64,000 nt of DNA, taken from Candidatus Heimdallarchaeota archaeon (GTDB taxonomy: Archaea > Asgardarchaeota > Heimdallarchaeia > Hodarchaeales > Hodarchaeaceae). Under the pieces are notes generated by a model. That model was not told where the DNA came from, did no database searches, and worked only from the letters and a program-made list of their open reading frames with translations. Position 1 is the stretch's first letter. Each line of letters starts with the position of its first letter. Where the stretch lies: the NCBI GenBank assembly GCA_011364965.1, contig RDOB01000002.1, positions 62,001 to 126,000 on the forward strand, given 5' to 3'. Of this stretch, positions 35,405-44,278 are shown piece after piece. A program made the translations under genes and the position numbers.

Positions 35405-35833
35405 TTAATTTTCATTTGGAAGATCAAGTAAATTTAAGTTTGTGTCCGGATCCAATTTTCTGAGAACTCCAGGTTCTGTCGCAAAAATTGTAATCTCGCA
35501 TGTAAAGGACACTATACATCCTGAAAAGATGTGGCCTCCAATACAGGAGCTATCGATTCTACTAAATATACCGTGTGTGTGGACAATTTTGCCTTCTGTA
35601 ATATTTCCCAAGAGAGATAGAATTTCTAGATTTTCGGTAAATCTAGTTTTTAAATACTTATTTCCATCATAAAATCCAATTACAGCCGATGAGACTGCTC
35701 CAATTCCATTAATATAACCAGATTTAATACTCGGTTTGAATTCCAAGAAATCTATGACTGATTCCATGATATCATCCCCATTATTAAGACGAATTAAATA
35801 AATCTTGGATAAGTCTTGTTTTATGAATTTCAT
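35405..35833 (-). CDS. PPC/DUF296 domain protein
   Basis: 142 aa. YLIRLNNGDDIMESVIDF, then GYINGIGAVSSAVIGFYD and THGIFSRIDSSCIGGHIFSGCIV follow the DUF296/PPC pattern, including the conserved histidine pair and the GGH...GCIV end. Stand-alone archaeal and bacterial PPC proteins are small trimers of unknown activity; plant relatives carry AT-hooks, which are absent here. AGAGGTGATG precedes the ATG. It is probably cotranscribed with ridA. Confidence 0.85.
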   Translation of the reverse strand: MKFIKQDLSKIYLIRLNNGDDIMESVIDFLEFKPSIKSGYINGIGAVSSAVIGFYDGNKYLKTRFTENLEILSLLGNITEGKIVHTHGIFSRIDSSCIGGHIFSGCIVSFTCEITIFATEPGVLRKLDPDTNLNLLDLPNEN

Positions 35834-36005
35834 CCTATTTCATCACCTCTGTTTGGAAATATTTGAGATTAAATTTATAGTTATATTAAGTATATACTTC
35901 TTGCGTTCAGATTTTAGAAACTTAAGATCGATTCTGATAAATCGTTTAATAGCATTTGATTCTTTTTAAATCTGAAATTAAATATAATCCTATGGTAATC
36001 ATCAG

Positions 36006-36335
36006 ATGAAAAATCATAAGAATTTTGAATATTCTCACTCCAATATGACTCAAAAGCGAGTTGAAGAAGCTGAGAGCGTTTTAAAGGAAATGTACTTTGA
36101 ATTATGTATAAGTTCGCGTATTTTTGAAGAATGTGAAAGGAATATTCATGATTTCTATGTTCTTTGCCCTGATTCTACAATAACTTCCTTTACATTAGTT
36201 GGATGCCTTATTTATTTAAATTCATCAAAATTAAATGAGCATATATCTCTAAATACAATTTCAGAGAAGATAGGAGTATCTACTTCTTGGTTATCAAAAA
36301 AAAAGAGAATAATTGCTTCTATTTTAAAAATATAA
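36006..36335 (+). CDS. Small helical protein resembling one TFB/TFIIB cyclin repeat
   Basis: 109 aa, no zinc ribbon. The helical pattern with a final segment, ISLNTISEKIGVSTSWLSKKKRI, is like the helix-turn-helix end of a TFB core repeat (family form: TlreIaevagVtevTIRnryKei). A normal TFB has two repeats plus a ribbon, so this would be a half-core derivative, possibly a transcription modulator. The similarity is by eye and weak; a generic HTH protein is the alternative. Confidence 0.4.
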   Translation: MKNHKNFEYSHSNMTQKRVEEAESVLKEMYFELCISSRIFEECERNIHDFYVLCPDSTITSFTLVGCLIYLNSSKLNEHISLNTISEKIGVSTSWLSKKKRIIASILKI

Positions 36336-36493
36336 ATGCTTATGAAAGAGTGATTTCTCTCTCAATATAAAAAATCTTATATTATTAGTAGGCTTAGTTA
36401 TTCTAATCGAATTTTGTATTTGAAAGAATTTTTATAACCCAAAATAAATTGACCTTAGAGAGATTTTCGAAGCATTAAATGAGGTTCTATCAG

Positions 36494-37483
36494 GTGAAAA
36501 TTTATTGTGATAGTCATTGTCGTCCTTGTATCTTAGATGGTGGCCCAAGCAGGAATATTGATGATATATCATTTTCAGCCTTTTTTTGTCCTGCTTGTAG
36601 ATCAGCCTTTTTTTGTGAAGTAGGGGTCGTACAGCAATTTTCACGTCAAAATCGGATACATTATTCTTGCTTTGAATGTGGAACTACGCTAGAAACAAAA
36701 ACCCTAGAAGAAATTGGGCTGGAAAAAGCTCGGTTTTTAATGGATAGTAAAAAGTTAAGTAGCAGTGGAAAATTCAGATCTACTTTAATTCCTAAAAAAC
36801 CCCTCCGTACAATGAAGAATCTCTCTATGCTCTTCGAGACGAAAACTATTAGCGCTTTTCACAGATCTCTTATCACAGAAATTTTGGGTATTACAGGGTT
36901 AACCCCTCAGGTTATCAGCAATTTTGCTAGGGACTTTGGAATTAGTGAAAACGTTATTTCAAGTTTGGCTGGTGATACTGAATCAACTCTCCTTACTCTA
37001 TCAAGCATTTCTCCAAATTTCATTGAAATTCTTCATTCAATATTAATAGGACGGGATCCAACCATTCAGGGAGGTTTAGCTCTTCGATTTTCTGTTTTTT
37101 CAAGTAATATCTCTGAAATTGTTTTTATCCAACCATCGCGATCTTTGATAGAATCTGGTCCCTATGACTTACTTGCATACGATAATCAAGGTATGCGAAT
37201 CTGGGTTTTTTGCGTTTCAGGAATTATTGACGCTTCAGACATTGAAACGATTATAGGTCCAATTTTAGATCTATTTCAAGACCCAAATCAATTTAAAGGT
37301 GTATCACAAATTTATATTGTTGGACAAGGGTTTAGCTGGGTTGCTAAGCAAATCTTGAGAAAATATCGTGGTATCGTTGTCACAGAGTCTAATCAAAAGA
37401 CAAGATCAATCCCCTTTGTACTCTGGCAGGAAAAAATCCTCGGAGAGGATCTTAACATTACATTTGAGAATATTAAATTCTAA
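36494..37483 (+). CDS. Zinc-finger protein with possible degenerate restriction-endonuclease-like C-terminal domain
   Basis: About 329 aa from GTG 36494 (TGAGGT upstream; ATG 36479 also possible). The N-terminal 75 residues hold three cysteine pairs (CDSHCRPC, CPAC, CFEC), indicating one or two zinc fingers. The middle has an HhH-like stretch (ILGITGLTPQVISNFARDFGI). The C-terminal 130 residues (GPYDLLAYDNQGMRIWVF, then IYIVGQGFSWVAKQIL) follow the fold pattern of PD-(D/E)XK domains, but Phe-Cys replaces the catalytic Glu-x-Lys. It would be catalytically dead. The gene is followed 15 bases later by a small GTPase. Confidence 0.5.
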   Translation: MKIYCDSHCRPCILDGGPSRNIDDISFSAFFCPACRSAFFCEVGVVQQFSRQNRIHYSCFECGTTLETKTLEEIGLEKARFLMDSKKLSSSGKFRSTLIPKKPLRTMKNLSMLFETKTISAFHRSLITEILGITGLTPQVISNFARDFGISENVISSLAGDTESTLLTLSSISPNFIEILHSILIGRDPTIQGGLALRFSVFSSNISEIVFIQPSRSLIESGPYDLLAYDNQGMRIWVFCVSGIIDASDIETIIGPILDLFQDPNQFKGVSQIYIVGQGFSWVAKQILRKYRGIVVTESNQKTRSIPFVLWQEKILGEDLNITFENIKF

Positions 37484-37498
37484 TTTTGAGGTAAGAAA

Positions 37499-38056
37499 TT
37501 GAGTAAAAGCAGCGAATTATCTGATTTTTCTCGCTATTACAAAATAGTATTTATTGGTATGAGTAGAGTTGGTAAAACTTCAATTGTAAACCGACTATTG
37601 GATATAAATCCTCTTACAGAGTATATCCCAACTATTGGATATAGATATTACAACTTAGATATTAATGAAGAGGATGAGCAATTTTACCTGCAGCTTTGGG
37701 ATGTCTCAGGAAATGAAATCTATTCATCATTCCTCGAATCTTATATAAAAAATGCAGCATTTTGCGTTTTAATTTTTGACTATAATAATCTAGAATCCCA
37801 GACTAAGATGGTAAATTTATACCCTACAATTAATAAGTATTTGAAAGATTCCCACATAATTCTAGTTGGAAATAAGGCTGAAAAAGTAAAATTAGAAGTT
37901 CCGAAGAAATTAAAATCTTGGGTTGAAGAAAAAAATCAAGCTATCTATCCAGTATCTGCAACTAAAAACACTGGAGTCACATTGATTTTACAAACTATTT
38001 TGAGGGTAATTAAAGAAGATTTGAGCGAAGAAATACAAAATTCACAAGCAGGTTAA
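37499..38056 (+). CDS. Divergent Ras-like small GTPase
   Basis: 185 aa, starting at TTG behind GAGGTAAG. G1 is GMSRVGKTS and switch I Thr lies in IPTIGYRY. G3 is WDVSGNE, in which Asn replaces the catalytic Gln, and G4 is GNKAEK, where Glu replaces the Asp that reads the guanine base. G5 is VSATKN. The changes suggest slow hydrolysis and altered nucleotide choice. It is coupled to the zinc-finger gene upstream (gap 15 bases), suggesting that the two proteins act together. Confidence 0.8.
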   Translation: MSKSSELSDFSRYYKIVFIGMSRVGKTSIVNRLLDINPLTEYIPTIGYRYYNLDINEEDEQFYLQLWDVSGNEIYSSFLESYIKNAAFCVLIFDYNNLESQTKMVNLYPTINKYLKDSHIILVGNKAEKVKLEVPKKLKSWVEEKNQAIYPVSATKNTGVTLILQTILRVIKEDLSEEIQNSQAG

Positions 38057-38062
38057 TATTAT

Positions 38063-38461
38063 TCATTTCCATTCTTCTGAATCCCCCTGACATGAAGATT
38101 GGACGATTTCACATTTCCACCATAAGGATCTGTCTTGAAATAGACAAATATCATTAGTAACTTGGCACTGATTTTCCTCTGTGAGATACAAACACTGACT
38201 AGTAATGACTAGTTTGAGGTTCAATTTACCTGGGGGTGTTCCAGTCTGTAAGCTCGATGTTAAGTGCTCTCTGATGTCTTGATAATTCTGCACTTGGACT
38301 GATGTTAATATACTTCCCGTTTTGAATGATATTCCTCCTACAAGGGTGTCATCGAGCTCTAAAAATTGGAAAAGTTGACGCTGTAGGGAATCCAACATTT
38401 CATCATCGATCTCATCTATTCCCATCATCTTCAACATCTCTCTAAGCTTTTTGCGAAACAT
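38063..38461 (-). CDS. Small protein of unknown function with Cys-rich C-terminus
   Basis: 132 aa, unrecognised. A basic helical start (FRKKLREMLKMMGID) is followed by a segment rich in Asp, Glu and Leu, and a C-terminal half with four Cys (CLYLTEENQC, CLFQD, WKCEIVQSSC) that may bind a metal. No signal or membrane segment. It is convergent with the GTPase at 37499 and divergent from the large gene at 38637. Confidence 0.5.
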   Translation of the reverse strand: MFRKKLREMLKMMGIDEIDDEMLDSLQRQLFQFLELDDTLVGGISFKTGSILTSVQVQNYQDIREHLTSSLQTGTPPGKLNLKLVITSQCLYLTEENQCQVTNDICLFQDRSLWWKCEIVQSSCQGDSEEWK

Positions 38462-38569
38462 TGCGATACCCTAATCGTTCCAAGACAATTCTCAGATATT
38501 AAACAAATATTCCTTTTCACTGCAGATATAAAGACATTAGGTTTCATATATTAATGCTAGGAGACAAGC

Positions 38570-38632
38570 ATGGATATAGCAGATTCAAAATCTGTTTTTG
38601 CTCAAAATTTGTTCGATTTACTTGGTGTTTAA
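38570..38632 (+). CDS. Possible 20-aa upstream ORF before the large Asgard protein
   Basis: ATG 38570 lies six bases after AGGAGAC, a better ribosome binding site than that of the large gene, and opens a 20-codon frame ending in TAA four bases before ATG 38637. The frame differs from the large gene. It may be a leader that couples translation; chance is possible. Confidence 0.3.
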   Translation: MDIADSKSVFAQNLFDLLGV

Positions 38633-38636
38633 TTTA

Positions 38637-41522
38637 ATGTCAGACATTGAATATAATCCCGTTGTTTGGGTAAGTTTAGCTTCTGTTTCAGGTCTCAGCT
38701 TAATTAGCCTTGGACAACCTGGTTTACGAACCGATCTGGATGAACAGGTATATACTGGGGGTTTAACAGCAGTTCAAGCGATGCTTGGAGGTGAAGTGGG
38801 AGGTGACACCGATCGATTTGTTGGAGGGAGTCACAGTAATCGAACTGGAAGGTTTTTGGTACGAAATGATAAAGGAGGAGAACTTGTAGGGCAAGTCCTA
38901 CTCATTTCAGCACAAAATCTGCCTGTAGCAAATGAGTTATTTGATCATTACGAAGTATTAGTAACAAATTTCGCTGATAGAACCCTCAATTCTGAACTTT
39001 ATACTCGCATAGAGCGTGAGTTTCGCACCCTTGGTGTAAATGATGTATTGGATATATTTTTTGAAAGCATAAAAGACGCTCGAAAGAAAAAATCAATAAA
39101 TCTTAATGGTAGTCTATTTTCTGAAGCTTTAACAAAATCCACAGTAAAGTCCGTTAATGATTTTGAGTATTCCTCCACATTAGTAAAAATAGCAGAGTTT
39201 AAAGGAAAATATAATGAGCTTAGTCGAACCGTTAAGGAAGAACGTGATCAGCTTTTACAAGAGTTTACGGTCGATATTCTTGAGCTTCTTACAAGTGATC
39301 ATCCTCATGCGCTTGTTATGTACCCAAAGCTTAGTTCACTGAAGAAGGATTTATATAAACTAGTAAGAAGCGAGGTAAGCAATCTAGAAGTGACTCCAGC
39401 ACTGAAGGAAATAATTCAAGACTTTGAAGAGAATGATTTGGTACGAGTTCTTGCAGATTTCGCTTTACATGAAGTAAATAAAGCTAATCTGAGAAAAAGA
39501 TTAGAATTGGAAATCTTCAAGAAATTTCAGAAGGAATTCCCACTCTTATTCCTTGTTGATCCTGAAATCTCTGGATTTAAAGAAGCGATAGAAAATCTAA
39601 CAGTTAAGATTAATGAAAATTATGATCTAGCTGGAACATTGACGCGCTTAACACATAATTTAATGAAAGGCCGCGAGGCGGAAGAAGCCCTAATATCGCC
39701 ATTTATCCGACATTTCTGCGAACAGTTTTCAACAGGTCTAACTCTTTCAGCGTGGAAATATATGCAAATAATTTTCGCCTTAATGACGGGAGATTCCAAT
39801 ATTGATGTAGCAGACCTCCTACCAAACATAAAGGACGAAATTCCCGAATCTCACTTTAAAATTCTAGAACGAATGATGACCAAATATAAGATAACAAAAA
39901 TTGACCCAGTTTCTTTCAATGTAAAAACCGCTACGGATATTTTACCTTTCTATCGTGCTTTATTATCATCTTTAGGTTTTGGAATAAATACATTAATTTC
40001 AGATATCGCTTTGAGTGAAAATAATCCAAATAATCTCTTAAGGCATACAGTTAGAAATTTTAAAGATTTCTCTGTAATAATCTTCAATACTTATGCCATA
40101 TTTGAAGTTTATTTATTCCTTGAATCTGTTAGATCTAAGTTTAAATCAAGTTTGACCTTCCCCCATCTGAGTGACTTTGAAACAAATTTTGATTTGAGTA
40201 CAATGGATCCAGAAATTTTATTGAAGGCTCTTATTAGTGCTAACATTACGAATCAAGGGAAAGAGCACGATTTGGTTAAAATGAAGGTAACGGAATTTGA
40301 CACAGCCTTTAAAGATCGAATAAAGGACATAGAGAGATTTCTAAATAAATCCCCTCGGACAATTTCAACTGGATATAAGTTTGATTCAACGGAAGTTAGT
40401 AAATTAAATTTCTCAAATAACATCTCTCCTTCAGTAAAAGAAGATGTGGAGGCTCTGATCTCAGAATATGAAAAAATAAAATCGCAAATAACTTCTGATC
40501 TAGATAATATGCAGTTAATGGCAAAAGCTTTTACTGAGGGGGAAAAAGATGAGAAGAAATTAAATTCAACGTTAAAAGATACAAAATTTTTATCCAAATC
40601 TGAGCAGAATATAGAAAAAGCGATATCAAAGTTATTAGATAATATTGATAAGAAATATTCCAGTTTTCCTGCAGATGTTGAGAAACAGTTAAAAGGATAT
40701 GAGAAAGAAATCACAAAACGTTATTATAGATCTTGTCAATTTCTTAATATTGATCGAAAAGCTTTTCAAAAACAAAATAAAGATTCTTTACCTAAATCCT
40801 CCGGAATTCGAAATGATATTCAATCTTCAATAAATCAAATCATGAAAAAGAACTCCCTTTTTACATTCGATGATTTAGGTTACAATTACTTCTATGCAAG
40901 AAATCGGTTTTTACCCCTTAATCTCGAAACAGAAGTCACTAATGCAATAATACATAAAAAATCCTTGCCCTTTTTAAGGGAAGCATTAGATTCCATGAAA
41001 GAAGATGAAAATTTAACTTTATATAAAGCCTACGCTGAAATTATGGAAAATTATGCAAAATCTCTTCTTTCAGAACTTTTAGGAGAAGTAACTATAAGAA
41101 TGGGGAAAAATTTTCTACGATCTGATCCCGATGTATATTTTATTGAACGTGAACAAATTCCCATCCCCACAATGGAACTAGGAGTATTAACTTCACCTGA
41201 GGCAATGGATTCTCTTCGGAATATTCTTGGCCAAAATGTTGCAGTTGAATCAGAAACTGTTGATAATAACAATATATTCCATGTATCTGCTGTTATTCCG
41301 AGCTTTAATTGCAAATTCAGTGATTTAAAAAAGGTTTGGAAAAATAGAGAATGGACTCTTCGGAAAGTTTTACTATTATTAAGCTGGTACTCCTTACTTT
41401 ATGATACAAATCTTCTTTATACTAATGTTCTGAGATATTCAGCTCAATTCTACTCTGAACATGTAAAAGAGTCTGTTGATGATATTATCTATCAGATATC
41501 GAAGTATCTCACATCTACCTGA
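38637..41522 (+). CDS. Large helical protein of unknown function, possible longin/roadblock-like N-terminal domain
   Basis: 961 aa from ATG 38637. Residues 1-110 read as a compact alpha/beta domain: VVWVSLASVSGLSLISLG at the start, then AVQAMLGGEV, RFLVRNDKGG and ELVGQVLLISAQ. That strand and helix order recalls longin or roadblock modules. The rest is almost wholly helical and charged, with no Walker, zinc or membrane motif. At the C-terminus is a strand-like VSAVIPSFNCKF region. I do not recognise a family. The gene ends 16 bases before an Mtq2-like methyltransferase. A role in trafficking or GTPase signalling is inference from the N-terminus and genome type. Confidence 0.5.
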   Translation: MSDIEYNPVVWVSLASVSGLSLISLGQPGLRTDLDEQVYTGGLTAVQAMLGGEVGGDTDRFVGGSHSNRTGRFLVRNDKGGELVGQVLLISAQNLPVANELFDHYEVLVTNFADRTLNSELYTRIEREFRTLGVNDVLDIFFESIKDARKKKSINLNGSLFSEALTKSTVKSVNDFEYSSTLVKIAEFKGKYNELSRTVKEERDQLLQEFTVDILELLTSDHPHALVMYPKLSSLKKDLYKLVRSEVSNLEVTPALKEIIQDFEENDLVRVLADFALHEVNKANLRKRLELEIFKKFQKEFPLLFLVDPEISGFKEAIENLTVKINENYDLAGTLTRLTHNLMKGREAEEALISPFIRHFCEQFSTGLTLSAWKYMQIIFALMTGDSNIDVADLLPNIKDEIPESHFKILERMMTKYKITKIDPVSFNVKTATDILPFYRALLSSLGFGINTLISDIALSENNPNNLLRHTVRNFKDFSVIIFNTYAIFEVYLFLESVRSKFKSSLTFPHLSDFETNFDLSTMDPEILLKALISANITNQGKEHDLVKMKVTEFDTAFKDRIKDIERFLNKSPRTISTGYKFDSTEVSKLNFSNNISPSVKEDVEALISEYEKIKSQITSDLDNMQLMAKAFTEGEKDEKKLNSTLKDTKFLSKSEQNIEKAISKLLDNIDKKYSSFPADVEKQLKGYEKEITKRYYRSCQFLNIDRKAFQKQNKDSLPKSSGIRNDIQSSINQIMKKNSLFTFDDLGYNYFYARNRFLPLNLETEVTNAIIHKKSLPFLREALDSMKEDENLTLYKAYAEIMENYAKSLLSELLGEVTIRMGKNFLRSDPDVYFIEREQIPIPTMELGVLTSPEAMDSLRNILGQNVAVESETVDNNNIFHVSAVIPSFNCKFSDLKKVWKNREWTLRKVLLLLSWYSLLYDTNLLYTNVLRYSAQFYSEHVKESVDDIIYQISKYLTST

Positions 41523-41538
41523 CGGATTTTTAAGTTAA

Positions 41539-42159
41539 ATGAATAGTAAAAAACCATTCAAGATTCTAAAAGAATCTGAAGTATATCCTCCCAGTGAAGA
41601 TTCATGGTTTTTCGCAGATGTGTTGTTAGAAGAAGTTCGTGGATTATCATTTTCAAAAGTATATTTTATTTGTGAGATTGGAACAGGTACAGGATACATA
41701 TCGGCGAAACTATTGTCTCACTTCGCTGATATCAGAATTCTTGGGATTGATTTATCGTGGTCTGCTGTGAAGTCAACAAGAGAATGTTTTGGAAAGTATG
41801 CAGCTTCTAGGTCTGATCTAATCTGTGGAAATCTGCTTTGTCCTTTGAATTCTCGAAAAGCTGTTTTTGATATCATATTTTTTAACCCCCCTTATGTTAG
41901 AACAGATATACATGAATATAAGAGTCCTAGTACTGAATTAGTACGTACCTGGGCGGGAGGACCAGATGGAACTTTTATGATTCGTGATTTTTTAACAAAA
42001 TTACTAGAATTTCGATTTGAAATTGCATATTTTCTAAGTTCATCATTAAATGACAATGATAAGCTAATAGCTGATTTTCCTCTTCTAGATTTTGATTTGA
42101 TTGCAGAACGACACGTAGCGGATGAAACATTGATAATTTACGGAATACATTCCAAATAA
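41539..42159 (+). CDS. HemK2/Mtq2-like class I methyltransferase (release-factor glutamine methylase type)
   Basis: 206 aa. The N-terminus VYPPSEDSWFFADVL matches the family's VYePaEDSfLllDaL. Motif I is EIGTGTGY, and the catalytic motif is FNPPYV. The block TWAGGPDG matches the WAGGxxG segment of eukaryotic HEMK2/Mtq2 and its archaeal orthologues, which methylate the GGQ glutamine of eRF1/aRF1 (with Trm112) and in some cases lysines. No Trm112-like gene is visible in this window. Likely in one transcript with the 961-aa protein. Confidence 0.88.
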   Translation: MNSKKPFKILKESEVYPPSEDSWFFADVLLEEVRGLSFSKVYFICEIGTGTGYISAKLLSHFADIRILGIDLSWSAVKSTRECFGKYAASRSDLICGNLLCPLNSRKAVFDIIFFNPPYVRTDIHEYKSPSTELVRTWAGGPDGTFMIRDFLTKLLEFRFEIAYFLSSSLNDNDKLIADFPLLDFDLIAERHVADETLIIYGIHSK

Positions 42160-42171
42160 TTTGAAATCTCT

Positions 42172-42879
42172 TTATCTTTCTAAATAATCAATCAAACTTC
42201 TCATTGATATTTCAGGCTTTTCCAAATAGAGAAGAATACGATCATCTTCTTGGCTTATTTCTTCTACTGAAAATATTTTCTGTTTTGAATCTTCTCTTAA
42301 GACACCTAAGACTCTAATGTTAGGAATTTTAATTTCTTCCACTGATTTATTAATTAAATTCTTGGGTACTGGAATTGCTATAACTGGTGGTTTTGATAAT
42401 TGAAGATTCATTCTGTTATATAGGGCATTAACAATTTGGTTTAGATTGTCAACTATAATGATTTGCCCCTGTTTTTGGTTTGCTAGATATTGAACAAAGG
42501 GTGGAGCAAATTGTGCTAATAAAATAACTTTTAGATCCTGTCGAGGAAGGAATGAAAAAATATTTTGAATTACTATTGGATCCTCGTGGAGGATTATAAC
42601 CTTTTCAGCATTCTGAAAACCTATTGTCTCATATAAATTTCGTTTTCCATATTCCTCTTTTTCTTCCTCATAAAGGACGTTAATCTTATCCTTAACTTCT
42701 TCAATCCAAGCTAATTTTTTATCAGAGATGAGGGCAAACTTGGTTTCCGCACCAATTGAAATAATTTGTTCAATGAATGCTTCTGCAAAAATATTGCTTC
42801 CAAAAACGAAGATATTGCTTTCTTGTTCTTCTGCTTTTTCAGCAAATTTTCTAATTCGTCGTCTTTTAAAGAAACTCAT
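42172..42879 (-). CDS. RCK (TrkA-N/TrkA-C)-type protein, cytoplasmic
   Basis: 235 aa. The N-terminal 130 residues form a Rossmann-type RCK_N domain: FVFGSNIFAEAFIEQI in place of GxGxxG, and IIDNLN-like strand ends. The C-terminal 80 residues (VIAIPVPKNLINKSVEEI to ILLYLE) resemble TrkA-C. Such proteins gate potassium channels and transporters. It lacks membrane helices and overlaps the start of the next gene (TAATG). It appears to be a paralogue of that gene's C-terminal half (shared LYETIGF/LYEIIGF, LLAQFAPPFV/LLSQYAPAFV, and PP-V-I strand), so the two probably form a complex. Confidence 0.8.
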   Translation of the reverse strand: MSFFKRRRIRKFAEKAEEQESNIFVFGSNIFAEAFIEQIISIGAETKFALISDKKLAWIEEVKDKINVLYEEEKEEYGKRNLYETIGFQNAEKVIILHEDPIVIQNIFSFLPRQDLKVILLAQFAPPFVQYLANQKQGQIIIVDNLNQIVNALYNRMNLQLSKPPVIAIPVPKNLINKSVEEIKIPNIRVLGVLREDSKQKIFSVEEISQEDDRILLYLEKPEISMRSLIDYLER

Positions 42880-44090
42880 TAAATTTCCTCACCTTTGTCT
42901 ACTATTGCGATAATGGAGTTTTCTGCTGTTTTTTTCTCTTTTTTATTTTTCTTCTTGGTTTTAGGATGTGAGGGGAGTTCTGTAACCACACGATTTGTTA
43001 GTTTCATATAATAATTTGTATAGTAGTAGATTAGAACCCGATCTCCTAATTTCAAAGTTTCAGATGGGTTAAGAAAGTCCTCTCCTCTTTTTATCATTAA
43101 TACTTTCTGTTTTATTAAATCTGATGTCATAGTTTCTCCTGTATGACCAATATAATTTCTCGGTACATCAATTTCAACAACGGGGGGATATTGAAAATCT
43201 AAACTAAGGGATATAACTAGTCCTTGAATTGTCGTATCAAGATCTTCAATGATTGTCAGGTTTTCATCGTTGACAAGTTCACTAAAAACAAATGCTGGAG
43301 CATATTGTGATAAGAGAATAATCTCCACATCGGGTCTTACTCGTCGAATATTGGTAAGAATATTTTGATTCAATTCCACATTTTCTGTTAAAATCATAAC
43401 TCGACTCGCATTTTTGAATCCAATTATTTCATACAAATTTGGCTTTTCTATCTCCTTCAAATTCTCAACGATATATATATCAATAAGTGATTTTAATTTT
43501 CTAACCCACAATAAATCCACATCTGCTATTAGGGATACTCTTTCTTCATAACCGAATTGATGGACCATCTCAAACAAAAACTGTTCAGCGGGTCGTGATG
43601 TACCAAATATGTACGTTACGTCTTTTCTTGTATTTACTTTATCGCGATATTTCATTATGGGGGATTTAACCATTAATCGAATAATTACAGTTCCAACTCC
43701 TATTAAACCCGCAGCCCATCTAAGAACTGTACCATTGAAAATCCAACCATTTGGTTTTATGAGATTAATATGTAGGTAATCCCATGCGAGGAATGGATCT
43801 CCAGGAATAAGGCCCAAGAGAAATGGGACTCCCCAAATTAATAATATCAGGAATACTGCAAGAATGGCTCCTATCATTAAAAATAGAATGAATAGATCTT
43901 GTAAAGGAAGAAAATACTTTAGCTCACGAATCACAACTCTAAATACAAATCTAATATTTGCATTAATAGTTGTTAAATTAAAATTTAGTTGACGTAAGTT
44001 ATCTTTCAATGTTCTTTTTGGGAGTTTCTTCTTTCCCTCTTGTTTCTTATCTATTGTTTCACCATAAGAGATGGATTCAACTTCATTCAT
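42879..44090 (-). CDS. Membrane-anchored RCK-domain protein (ion channel/CASTOR-POLLUX-like)
   Basis: 403 aa. A basic N-terminus is followed by a hydrophobic helix pair (about residues 65-100: LFILFLMIGAILAVFLILL), a short external loop, and a helix at about 120-140 (AAGLIGVGTVIIRLMV). An RCK_N domain (IFGTSRPAEQFLFEM, then LTENVELNQNIL, LSQYAPAFV) and an RCK_C tail (DVPRNYIGHTGETM, ILKL) follow. The TM layout and RCK pair recall CASTOR/POLLUX-type and MthK-like channels, but no TVGYG-type selectivity filter is visible. It may therefore be a regulator or a channel with an unusual pore. Confidence 0.7.
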   Translation of the reverse strand: MNEVESISYGETIDKKQEGKKKLPKRTLKDNLRQLNFNLTTINANIRFVFRVVIRELKYFLPLQDLFILFLMIGAILAVFLILLIWGVPFLLGLIPGDPFLAWDYLHINLIKPNGWIFNGTVLRWAAGLIGVGTVIIRLMVKSPIMKYRDKVNTRKDVTYIFGTSRPAEQFLFEMVHQFGYEERVSLIADVDLLWVRKLKSLIDIYIVENLKEIEKPNLYEIIGFKNASRVMILTENVELNQNILTNIRRVRPDVEIILLSQYAPAFVFSELVNDENLTIIEDLDTTIQGLVISLSLDFQYPPVVEIDVPRNYIGHTGETMTSDLIKQKVLMIKRGEDFLNPSETLKLGDRVLIYYYTNYYMKLTNRVVTELPSHPKTKKKNKKEKKTAENSIIAIVDKGEEI

Positions 44091-44278
44091 GTTGATACGT
44101 CCTTTAATGTTTCAATAGTTTTCCGAGGCGTTGAAACATTATTTACATGTGAAATTTTTTCCTATTATACTAGGATTTATTACTGATTGAGGAATTAGAC
44201 ATCAATTAAAAATTTTGGCTATTAATGAAATAAATTATCATGTAGAATTTCTTGCAAAAAACAAATCTCTTGTATCCT

